From contig CM063246.1 of NCBI GenBank assembly GCA_032158295.1, positions 8,743,608 to 8,807,607 of the forward strand: DNA of 64,000 bases, read 5' to 3'. Within the stretch, counting starts at the first letter, position 1; each line of letters opens with the position of its first letter. This document shows positions 1 to 10,692 of the stretch, one piece after another. The translations under genes were made by a program, and so were the position numbers. The notes under the pieces were generated by a model. The model was not told the DNA's origin and did not search any database. It saw only the letters and a program-made list of their open reading frames with translations. This DNA is from Pycnopodia helianthoides. Its lineage: Eukaryota > Echinodermata > Asteroidea > Forcipulatida > Asteriidae.

Positions 1-3000
1 TTGTGATTTTATCTGATTTTAGCCTAATTTCAACATAAAAGCAAGGCTTACCCTTGTGATTTTATCTGATTTTCAGCCTAATTTCAACAAAACTGCAAGG
101 CTTACCCCTTGTGATTTTATTTGATTTTTAGCAAAATTTCAAAAAAAAGCAAGGCTTACCCCTTGTGATTTTATCTGATTTTCAGCCTATTTCAACAAAA
201 CTGCAAGGCTTACCCCTTGTGATTTTATCTGATTTTGAGCCCAATTTCAACAAAACTGCAAGGCTTACCCCTTGTGATTTTATCCGTTTTCAACCCAATT
301 TCAACAAAAATGCAAGGCTTACCCCTTGTGATTTTATCTGATTTTAAGCATAATTTTAACAAAACTGCAAGGCTTACCCCTTGTGATTTTATCTGATTTT
401 GAGCCGAATTTCAACAAAAGTGCAAGGCTTACCCCTTGTGATTTTATCTGATTTTTAGCAACATTTCAACAAAAAAGCAAGGCTTACCCCTTGTGATTTT
501 ATCTGATTTTCAGCCAAATTTCAACAAAACGCAAGGCTTACCCCTGTGATTTATTGATTTTAGCAAATTTCAACAAAAAGCAAGGCTTACCCCTTGTGAT
601 TTTATCTGATTTTAGCAATTTCAACAAAACTGCAAGGCTTACCCCTTGTGATTTTATCTGATTTTAGCCCAATTTCAACAAAACTGCAAGGCTTACCCCT
701 TGTGATTTTATCTGATTTTGAGCCCAATTTCAACAAAACTGCAAGGCTTACCCCTTGTGATTTTATCCGTTTTCAACCCAATTTCAACAAAAATGCAAGG
801 CTTACCCCTTGTGATTTTATCTGATTTTAAGCCAATTTAACAAAACTGCAAGGCTTACCCCTTGTGATTTTATCTGTTTTGACCGAATTTCAACAAAATG
901 CAAGGCTTACCCCTTGTGATTTTATCTGATTTTTAGCAAATTTCAACAAAAAAGCAAGGCTTACCCCTTGTGATTTTATCTGATTTTCAGCCCAAATTTC
1001 AACAAAACTGCAAGGCTTACCCCTTGTGATTTTATTGATTTTAGCAAATTTCAACAAAAAAGCAAGGCTTACCCCTTGTGATTTTATCTGATTTTCAGCC
1101 TAATTTCAACAAAACTGCAAGGCTTACCCCTTGTGATTTTATCTGATTTTAGCCAATTTCAACAAAACTGCAAGGCTTACCCCTTGTGATTTTATCCGTT
1201 TTCAACCAAATTTCAACAAAAATGCAAGGCTTACCCCTTGTGATTTTATCTGATTTTAAGCCCAATTTCAACAAAACTGCAAGGCTTACCCCTTGTGATT
1301 TTATCCGTTTTCAACCCAATTTCAACAAAAATGCAAGGCTTACCCCTTGTGATTTTATCTGATTTTGAGCCTAATTTCAACATAAAAGCAAGGCTTACCC
1401 TTTGTGATTTTATCTGATTTTCAGCCTAATTTCAACAAAACTGCAAGGCTTACCCCTTGTGATTTTATTTGATTTTTAGCAAAATTTCAAAAAAAAGCAA
1501 GGCTTACCCCTTGTGATTTTATCTGATTTTCAGCCTAATTTCAACAAAACTGCAAGGCTTACCCCTTGTGATTTTATCTGATTTTGAGCCCAATTTCAAC
1601 AAAACTGCAAGGCTTACCCCTTGTGATTTTATCCGTTTTCAACCCAATTTCAACAAAATGCAAGGCTTACCCCTTGTGATTTTATCTGATTTTAAGCATA
1701 ATTTTAACAAAACTGCAAGGCTTACCCCTTGTGATTTTATCTGATTTTGAGCCGAATTTCAACAAAAGTGCAAGGCTTACCCCTTGTGATTTTATCTGAT
1801 TTTTAGCAACATTTCAACAAAAAAGCAAGGCTTACCCCTTGTGATTTTATCTGATTTTTAGCAACATTTCAACAAAAAAGCAAGGCTTACCCCTTGTGAT
1901 TTTATCTGATTTTCAGCCAAATTTCAACAAAACTGCAAGGCTTACCCCTTGTGATTTTATTTGATTTTTAGCAAAATTTCAACAAAAAAGCAAGCTTACC
2001 CTTGTGATTTTATCTGATTTTCAGCCTAATTTCAACAAAACTGCAAGGCTTACCCCTTGTGATTTTATCTGATTTTGAGCCAATTTCAACAAAACTGCAG
2101 GCTTACCCCTTGTGATTTTATCCGTTTTCAACCAATTTCAACAAAAATGCAAGGCTTACCCCTTGTGATTTTATCTGATTTTGAGCCCAATTTCAACAAA
2201 ACTGCAAGGCTTACCCCTTTGATTTTATCCGTTTTCAACCCAATTTCAACAAAAATGCAAGGCTTACCCTTGTGATTTTATTGATTTTGAGCCAATTTCA
2301 ACAAAACTGCAAGGCTCACCCCTTGTTTTATCTGATTTTAAGCTAATTTTTACAAAACTGCAAGGCTTACCCTTGGATTTTATCGTTTTCAACCAAATTT
2401 CAACAAAAAGCAAGGCTTACCCCTTGTGATTTTATCTGATTTTCAGCCTAATTCAACAAAACTGCAAGGCTTACCCTTGTGATTTTATCTGATTTTCAGC
2501 CTAATTTCAACAAAACGCAAGCTTACCCCTTTGATTTTATCCGTTTTCAACCAAATTTCAACAAAATGCAAGGCTTACCCTTGTGATTTTATCCGTTTTC
2601 AACCAAATTTCAACAAAATGCAAGGCTTACCCCTTGTGATTTATCTGATTTTGAGCCGAATTTCAACAAAAGTGCAAGGCTAACCCCTTGTGATTTTATC
2701 TGATTTTAAGCCCAATTTCAACAAAAAGCAAGGCTTACCCCTTGTGATTTATCTGATTTTTAGCAAAATTTCAACAAAAAGCAAGGCTTACCCTTGTGAT
2801 TTTATCTGATTTTCAGCCTAATTTCAACAAAACTGCAAGGCTTACCCCTTGTGATTTTATTTGATTTTTAGCAAAATTTCAAAAAAAAAGCAAGGCTTAC
2901 CCTTGTGATTTTATCTGATTTTCAGCCTAATTTCAACAAAACTGCAAGGCTTACCCCTTGTGATTTTATCCGTTTTCAACCCAATTTCAAAAAAATGCAA

Positions 3001-5170
3001 GGCTTACCCCTTGTGATTTTATCTGATTTTAAGCATTATTTTAACAAAACTGCAAGGCTTACCCCTTGTGATTTTATCTGATTTTGAGCCGAATTTCAAC
3101 AAAATGCAAGGCTTACCCCTTGTGATTTTATCTGATTTTTAGCAAAATTTCAACAAAAAAGCAAGGCTTACCCCTTGTGATTTTATCTGATTTTCAGCCA
3201 AATTTCAACAAAACTGCAAGGCTTACCCCTTGTGATTTTATCTGATTTAAAGCATAATTTTAACAAAACTGCAAGGCTTACCCCTTCTGATTATATTGAT
3301 TTTCAAGCCAAATTTCAACAAAAATGCAAGGCTTACCCCTTGTGATTTTATCTGATTTTCAGCCCAATTTCAACAAAAAGCAAGGCTTACCCCTTGTGAT
3401 TTTATCCGTTTTCAACCAAATTTCAACAAAAATGCAAGGCTTACCCCTTGTGATTTTATCTGATTTTAAGCCCAATTTCAACAAAAAAGCAAGGCTTACC
3501 CCTTGTGATTATTATCTGATTTTGAGCCTAATTTTAACAAAACTGCAAGGCTTACCCCTTATGATTTTATCCGTTTTCAACCCAATTTCAACAAAAATGC
3601 AAGGCTTACCCTTTGTGCTTTTATCTGATTTTAAGCATAATTTTAACAAAACTGCAAGGCTTACCCCTTGTGATTATATCTGATTTTCAGCCTAATTTCA
3701 ACAAAAATGCAAGGCTTACCCCTTGTGATTTTATCTGATTTTCAGCCCAATTTCAACAAAACTGCAAGGCTTACCCCTTGTGATTTTATCTGATTTAAAG
3801 CATAATTTTAACAAAACTGCAAGGCTTACCCCTTGTGATTTTATCTGATTTTGAGCCTAATTTCAACAAAACTGCAAGGCTAACCCCTTGTGATTTTATC
3901 TGATTTTAAGCATAATTTTAACAAAACTGCAAGGCTTACCCCTTGTGATTTTATCTGATTTTGAGCCGAATTTCAACAAAAGTGCAAGGCTTACCCCTTG
4001 TGATTTTATCTGATTTTTAGCAAAATTTCAACAAAAAAGCAAGGCTTACCCCTTGTGATTTTATCTGATTTTAGCTAATTTTAACAAAACTGCAAGGCTT
4101 ACCCCTTGTGATTTTATCTGATTTTGAGCCCAATTTCAACAAAATGCAAGGCTTGACCCCTTGTGATTTTATCTGATTTTAGCCAAATTTCAACAAAAAA
4201 TGCAAGGCTTAACCCCTTGTGATTTTATCTGATTTTAAGCAAATTTAACAAAACTGCAAGGCTTACCCCTTGTGATTTTATTGATTTTAGCCCAATTTCA
4301 ACAAAAAGGCAGGCTTACCCCTTGTGATTTTATCTGATTTTTAGCAAATTTCAACAAAAAGCAAGGCTTACCCCTTGTGATTTTATTGATTTTTCAGCCT
4401 AATTTCAACAAAAACGCAAGGCTTACCCCTTGTGATTTTATCTGATTTTTGAGCCAATTTCAAAAAAATGCAGGGCTTACCCCTTGTGATTTTATTCTGA
4501 TTTTTAGCCCAATTTCAACAAAAATGCAAGGCTTACCCCTTGTGATTTTATCTGATTTTTAGCCCAATTTCAAAAAAAAGCAAGGCTTACCCCTTGTGAT
4601 TTTATCTGATTTTCAGCCTAATTTCAACAAAATGTAAGGCTTACCACTTGTGACTTTATCTGATTTTTAGACCAATTTCAAAAAAAACTGCAAGGCTTAC
4701 CACTTGTGATTTAAGCCCAATTTCAATCAAAAATGCAAGGCTAATACCCCATGTGATTTTAGCCCAATTTCAACAAAATGCATGGCTTACCCCCTTGTGG
4801 TTTTATCTGATTTTGTGCCCATTTTTGCTGAAAATTGCAAGGCTTACCCCTTGTGATTTTTTCTGTTATTAGCCCAGTTTACGACAAAAGTGCAAGGCTT
4901 ACCCTTTGTGAATTTATCCAATTGCAGCAAATTTTTGACAAACATGCAAGGTTAACCCCATTTTATTTGATTTTACCCCAATTTGGCCAAAAAAGCAAAG
5001 CTTACCCCTTCAGATTTTATCAAATTTCAGCCCATTTTTGACAAATTTTGTAATTTTACTGTTTTTAGTCCAATTTTAGTTATGCAAGGCTTTTTCCATG
5101 TGAGTTTACCCAATTTTAGCCCATATTTGACAAAAAAGAAGGCTTACACCTTTTTATTTTATCATCACAA
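1..5170. repeat. 55-bp satellite array
   Basis: A tandem array with a unit of about 55 bp, roughly 90 copies, running from the window edge, so the true array is longer. The unit contains the words aaggcttaccccttgtga, ttttatctgatttt and aatttcaacaaaactgc. Units are well conserved up to about 4640 and then decay toward 5170. Variant units (ttttatccgttttcaaccc; tttttagcaaaatttcaaaa) recur in the same order, showing segment duplication. Short open frames here exist only because three units make 165 bp; they have no protein character and are not genes. Confidence 0.97.
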
Positions 5171-5190
5171 GTAACATAGGGGCATCAAAA

Positions 5191-5995
5191 ATGAGTACCC
5201 ACAAGTGTACACAGTTTATGTCACAAGTCACAAACACACATAAGGGCATCAAAAATGCATGCACACAAGCGTTAGAGTTTACAACACAAGACACAAGCAA
5301 ACACAAGAGCATAAAAAATGTATACTCACAAGCTTACACAGTTTATATCACAAGTCACAAGCGCACACTGGAGGGCATCAAAAACCTGTACCTACAAGCA
5401 TACAAAAGTCAGTTTACATCACTTAAGTCACAAGGGCATCACAAGCGTATTCTCACAACATACAAAGTTTACAACACAAATCACAAGCGTATACATGGGG
5501 CATCAACAAAGCGTATCCACAAGCGTACACAGTTTATATCTCAAGGCACAAGCGTACATGGGGGCAGCAAAAATGCATACCCACAAGCGTACACAGTTTA
5601 TATCACAAATCACCAGCGTACACATGGGGCATCAACAAAGCGTATCCACAAGCATACACAGTTTAATCTCAAGGCACAAGCATACATGGGGGTAGCAAAA
5701 ATGCATACCCACAAGCGTACACAGTTTATATCTCAAGTCACAAGCGTACATGGGGGCAGCAAAAATGCATACCCACAAGCATAAAAAGTATACATCACAA
5801 GTCACAAGCGTACACGAGGTATCTAAAACGTGTACCAACAAGCAAACACAGTTTTTATCACAAGTCACAGGCATACACAAGACTTCAAAAAGGTGTTCCC
5901 ACAAGCATTTACAGTTTACATCACAAGTCACAAGCGTACACGAGGGCATCAAAAATGTGTACCCACAAGTGTACACAGGTTACATCACAAGCGTC
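5191..5995. repeat. Diverged 63-bp satellite array
   Basis: Tandem copies built on the words cacaagcgtacacagttta, atcacaagtcacaagcgtac and ggcatcaaaaatg. Unit length is about 63 bp but copies vary by insertions and substitutions. It is the same family as the cleaner array at 8408-8815. Overlapping open frames on both strands (up to 197 codons) follow from a period divisible by three and are not treated as genes. Confidence 0.93.
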
Positions 5996-6318
5996 AGAAG
6001 ACTTTTGCGTTTATCAAATTTGGGCTCGAAAAAAACCCTAACCCCCTTGAAACAAATCGCATGGTATAAATCCAGCCCTTTTTTCAAATTTGGGCAAAGA
6101 ATATACAAATTTACAAGGGGGTAACTGCAGCAATTTCATCAAGTTTGGGTCAAATTATGAAAAAATCACAAGAGGTAAGCCCGGCATTTTTATTCAAATT
6201 GACCCCATAATTGCTTGATGCTCCACACGTGTGTAGTCTACGACGCTTTTGATGTATACTATGTGTACGCTTGTGGGTACACACTTTTGATGCCTTAAAG
6301 TACGCTTGTGATGTCATC
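5996..6318. repeat. Degenerate satellite relics and inverted 63-bp copy
   Basis: Positions 5996-6230 hold decayed units resembling the 55-bp satellite (for example caagaggtaagcccggca followed by ttcaaattga). Positions 6231-6318 hold a copy of the 63-bp family in the opposite orientation (gtacgcttgtgggtacacac, then cttttgatgcctta). A similar inverted copy lies at about 8330-8372, so opposite-strand copies flank the AT-rich block. No gene was seen. Confidence 0.7.
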
Positions 6319-7515
6319 AATAAATAATGGTTTTATATAAGTAATGGTTATATATAAATAAAAGTTATTTATAAATAAAGGTTATGTATAAATAAAGGTT
6401 ATATATAAATAAAGGTTATATATAAATAAAGGTTATATATAAATAAAGGTTATATATAAATAAAGGTTATATATAAATAAAGTATATATATATAAGGGTT
6501 ATATATAAATAAGGGTTATTTATAAATAATGGTTTTATATATAAATAAAGGTTATATATAAATAAAGGTTATATATAAATAAAGGTTATATATAAATAAA
6601 GGTTATATATAAATAAAGGTTATATATAAATAAGGGTTATTTATAAATAATGGTTATATATAAATAAAGGTTATAATAAATAAGGGTTATATATAAATAA
6701 GGGTTATTTATAAATAATGGTTATATATAAATAAAGGTTTATATAAATAAGGGTTATTTATAAATAATGGTTATATATAAATAAAGGTTATATATAAATA
6801 AGGGTTATTTATAAATAATGGTTATATACAAATAAAGGTTATATATAAATAAAGACTATATATAAATAAAGGTTCTATAGAAATACAGGTTATATATAAA
6901 TAAAGGTTATATATAAATAAGGGTTATTTATAAATAATGGTTAAATATAAATAAAGGTTATATATAAATAAAGGTTTTATATAAACAAAGGTTATATATA
7001 AATAAAGGTTATATATAAATAAGGTTATTTATAAATAATGGTTATATACAAATAAAGGTTATATATAAATAAAGACTATATATAAATAAAGGTTCTATAG
7101 AAATAAAGGTTATATATAAATAAAGGTTATATATAAATAAGGGTTATTTATAAATAATGGTTAAATATAAATAAAGGTTATATATAAATAAAGGTTTTAT
7201 ATAAACAAAGGTTATATATAAATAAAGGTTATATATAAATAAGGGTTATTTATAAATAAAGGTTATATATAAATAAAGGTTATATATAAATAAAGGTTTT
7301 ATATAAATAAAGGTTATATATAAATAAGGGTTTTTTTTATAAATAATGGTTATATATAAATAAAGGTTATATATAAATAAAGGTTATGTATAAATAAAGG
7401 TTATATATAAATAAAGGTTATATATAAATAAGGGTTATTTATAAATAATGGTTATATATAAATAAAGGTTATATATAAATAAAGGTTATATATAAATAAA
7501 GGTTATAATTATAAA
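6319..7515. repeat. 17-bp AT-rich satellite array
   Basis: About 70 tandem copies of the 17-bp unit ggttatatataaataaa, interspersed with the variant gggttatttataaataat. A larger period is visible: the marker words gttatatacaaataaagg and ggttctatagaaata occur near 6821 and again near 7041, a spacing of 220 bp, or about thirteen units. Extremely AT-rich; no coding potential. Confidence 0.96.
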
Positions 7516-8095
7516 CTAGACCTTAGGTGTTTGTGAGCCAACACAAAGCTGTTCCGTTTTGTTTTAATTTGATTAAATGCTCAAAACCTTTAAAGTGAGC
7601 CTGACTTTGACTTTGAGATAGAAGACCATTCACTTTTGAAAACCCAAACCTGATCTTCGTTCAGATACTGACTCTCAAACTGATTTTAAACCTGACCCTG
7701 AACCTAACCCTTACTTTCACCTTCATTCTAACTTAACCATGAGCTATAGGACCCAATTCATAGCCTCACCCCACCTGGTGCAGGATTTGTGATTTTTAAA
7801 GCTAATTAGAAGTTACAGTATCTGATTTACTTGAGGAAAATAGCTCACTTCGGGTTAAAAATCAATTTGGATATTTACAATTTCATAACTTTAGATGATG
7901 CAGAGGAGTTTTATTTCTTAATGGAATAACTTGCAACAGTAGTGGTCTCAACTTTAACTTGAGCTTATTGATTCATGAAAATTCATGTATATTAATTCTC
8001 CAACAAATTTAACATGATAATCTTTAGAGAGAGTTAAAAAAAGGTTTCAACTCACCACACAGCACTCAAACTGCAATGACACTGGGATTGATGAA
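7516..8095. other. Unique sequence between satellites
   Basis: Non-repetitive sequence of about 580 bp between two satellite blocks. It has no long open frame, no recognisable exon and no clear tRNA or hairpin. A loose CCTAACCC-like stretch near 7700 is too irregular to call telomeric. Nothing else was seen. Confidence 0.6.
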
Positions 8096-8335
8096 GCTAG
8101 ATCTGTTTCAATGACTTGGTGGGAGGTGTTTGATGGGTTGATGTTGGTGGTGGGTTGTGGAGTTGGTGGTAGGTGTTGAATGAAGGTGGATGGAGAGCGA
8201 TGGAAGGGAGTGGATGGAGAATAGGTGTTAGGGTTCGACACGTGGTGGTGTTAGATTTGTGGATGGTGGAGGGTGGGTTGTGGAAGTTGGTGGGTGTTGG
8301 TGGATGATGGTGGATGGAGGGCTTAATTGTGGATA
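8096..8335. repeat. G/T-rich low-complexity stretch
   Basis: Strongly strand-asymmetric sequence made of short, irregular words such as ggtgggttgtgg, ttggtggtgg and gaaggtggatgg. The plus strand is G/T-rich with almost no C. Open frames on the minus strand (proline, threonine and serine rich) reflect composition only. The G runs could form non-B DNA, which is inference. Confidence 0.75.
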
Positions 8336-8407
8336 CACACTTTTGATGCCTTAATGTACGCTTGTGACTTAACAAAAATCATTAAGTTACAAGAGTACAA
8401 AACGCTT
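8336..8407. repeat. Inverted and degenerate 63-bp satellite copy
   Basis: Contains gatacacacttttgatgcc and gtacgcttgtgac, the reverse complement of words from the adjacent array. The switch to the forward orientation occurs at about 8400. Confidence 0.7.
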
Positions 8408-8815
8408 CAAAAATGTGTACCCACAATCGTACACGAGGCATCACAAATGTGTACCCACAAGCGTACACAGTTTACATAACAAGTCACAAGCGTACACGAG
8501 GCATAACAAATGTGTACCCACAAGCGTACACAGTTTACATAACAAGTCACAAGCGTACACGAGGCATAACAAATGTGTACCCACAAGCGTACACAGTTTA
8601 CATAACAAGTCACAAGCGTACACGAGGCATAACAAATGTATACCCACAAGCGTACACAGTTTACATAACAAGTCACAAGCGTACACGAGGCATAACAAAT
8701 GTGTACCCACAAGCGTACACAGTTTACATAACAAGTCACAAGCGTACACGAGGCATAACAAATGTATACCCACAAGGTACACAGTTTACATCACAAGTCA
8801 CAAGCGTATGATGGT
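8408..8815. repeat. Homogeneous 63-bp satellite array
   Basis: About six near-identical direct copies with an exact 63-bp spacing (the word gtacccacaagcg begins near 8451, 8514 and so on). Because 63 is a multiple of three, open frames of 113-137 codons exist on both strands, each with a 21-residue repeat. Low divergence between copies implies recent amplification compared with 5191-5995. Confidence 0.96.
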
Positions 8816-9187
8816 CAACAACATGTGAGACAACTGTCGCTCGGAGAGTTGTCATGGTTGTAGCCCCCAAGAAACACACCTACAAAACTTTGAGATGTCT
8901 TCTTTCGTAAATCTTTATTGAAGCATAAATATCCTCTCATACATTCAGAAGAATAAAAACTCATCTACGCCATCATTACAATAATCTTGGTTGCGCCATT
9001 TTGGTAGTCAATGTCCCTGTGAGTTAGACAGTGTAGGACACTTTGAAGGCGACGTTGGGTTTTGACGCTTATCATTTTTGCATGCATGCGACTCCTTAAA
9101 TGGCGAGTGGTGGCAGACAATAGCTGTGTTGTGTTACACAGGGTCAATACTGTGCTTTCCCAAGTCCCGTAAAAAAAAAATCCACAG
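8816..9187. other. Intergenic sequence with dispersed repeat
   Basis: No gene seen. Positions 8980-9040 carry the dispersed word cttggttgcgccattttgg, which recurs in this window near 11289, 13870 and 55310 and, diverged, near 24770, so it marks an interspersed repeat family. Confidence 0.6.
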
Positions 9188-9420
9188 GCATACTGCTCTG
9201 GTAGGGTTCGAACCCATGACCTTTGCCATTCTAGAGCAGATGTCTTATTACTAGACTACTGAGCTTGTGGTACGACATCTGCTTTATAGATGGCAAAAGT
9301 CATGGTTCAAATCCACAAGAGTAGTATGCCCAAGTTTTTTTTCTTACATGACTTGGGAAAGTACTGAGTATACACAGTGCTTAACACAAACCCGTGTATG
9401 GGTGAAACACAAGTAGTATT
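9188..9420. mobile_element. Two tRNA-derived SINE copies, head to head
   Basis: The minus strand (about 9278-9190) shows a tRNA-like head with the box-B-like word gggttcgaaccctacc. The plus strand from about 9270 has a second head (ggttcaaatcc) followed by the family tail gacttgggaaagtactgag. Both share the phrase agacatctgct. Similar copies occur at 26250-26415, 30480-30660 and 60050-60210. No intact tRNA cloverleaf was found. Confidence 0.7.
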
Positions 9421-10659
9421 TTTTGTACCTGATGCAAATTTAACGTCTGTTAAAGTTGGTTTTTGTTTCTATGAAAAAAATGCTTGCACATCACATCAGT
9501 TCCTTAATTTCAAAAATCATGATAAATATTAAATGGGGACAAATTTTCAGTTACAGTGAGTGACACAAATTTAGCAGAATCAAGTTGAACTTATTACTGT
9601 TGCAAGAGTGTGAACACCATTTGGTAAAATCATAGGCAAAAATTACTTCTAATGCTTTTAATAAAAATGTCTTTATGAAGAAAATATGAAACCTACAATG
9701 AACTTCAAATTGCACATGGTTTCATCTCAATAATTATCTCAAAATAGATCAGGGAACCAGTTACAAACTGTATACATCATATGCACTTTGGCATGGTAAC
9801 CTGTCTGTTCACAAAGCAAGAGTTCTCTACAGTCAGCAAAAATTAGAAGCGTCACAGCTCTTTGTAAACTAACCATTGACACTGTCAAATAAGCTACAGG
9901 TACAATGTATGAACAATCTTACATTGCTCTCTCTTAAAGTACACTGACAGCAATGGTACTTGTCAAAGACTGGTTTCCACACTTTGTGTGATCCAACATA
10001 TAAATGCAATAACAAAAGTTGTGAAAGTTTAATCTCAATTGGTCATAAGGGTCACGAGACATTAGTGAACAAAATATTTTACGAATATAATGTTTTATAC
10101 CATCGAGTTTTGGACTCGGAAGATCAAAACTAATTGTTCTACTAGCATTTCACGCAAAAATATTTCTGGAGAAGATTTTCAACAAAGCCACCTTTATACC
10201 ATGGAAATAATTTGTAAAACTGTGAACATTTATATTTTCAATCTTACCAATATTGTGCACACTCTTCAATACTAGCTCTGCATTAATTAATTTGCGCATC
10301 ACAAAAATGCAAATTCAATGACATAAGTTGTTGGCACAGTGCTTTCAGGTCCTTAGTCGCAATAAAAGGGTGTTAAACGAAGAAAAAGTAAATCAAAATC
10401 AGCAAACAAACATTTTTTCTTGAAAATGATTGTTTCTTTTTGCCAAACAATTACTGTGGAGACCACTCTTGATCAATAAACTCCATTTACCAGGAGCTCC
10501 AAAATATGCAAAAGCAATTTTATGATATCCATACAAACTGCACTAATGACCGCATAGTTCTGAGGTTGTCAATCGTGACCACCTATATTCAGTCCTTCAG
10601 TACATTGGAATTAGTTTGAAAGCTTTTGTCATACTGTCTGTATTTGTATATTTCAAGCT
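9421..10659. other. Intergenic region downstream of DDX1
   Basis: No coding exon recognised. Positions of about 9940-10275 hold a diverged copy of the hairpin repeat family that is better preserved at 16463-16803 (shared phrases on tgtgtgatccaacatat and ggtcacgaga). The small open frame at 10090-10275 lies inside that repeat and is not a gene. The rest is unremarkable AT-rich sequence. Confidence 0.55.
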
Positions 10660-10665
10660 TTTATT
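10660..10665 (-). terminator. Candidate DDX1 polyadenylation signal
   Basis: The minus strand reads AATAAA about 28 bases after the DDX1 stop codon. The hexamer is exact, but such a short 3' untranslated region is unusual and the true cleavage site cannot be seen. Confidence 0.4.
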
Positions 10666-10692
10666 GTTTGCGTAATGAGCGAAGGAGACTCT

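Noticed and set aside
1..5170. A CRISPR-like array of short regular repeats
   Set aside because: Units are contiguous head-to-tail copies without unique spacers, in a eukaryotic genome; it is a satellite.
5191..5784. A 197-codon open frame across a satellite
   Set aside because: The protein is the translated 63-bp repeat in a diverged form, with open frames on both strands and in several phases.
8408..8828. Open frames of 113-137 codons with 21-residue repeats
   Set aside because: Period 63 is a multiple of 3, so both strands are open. No start context, splice signal or known domain.
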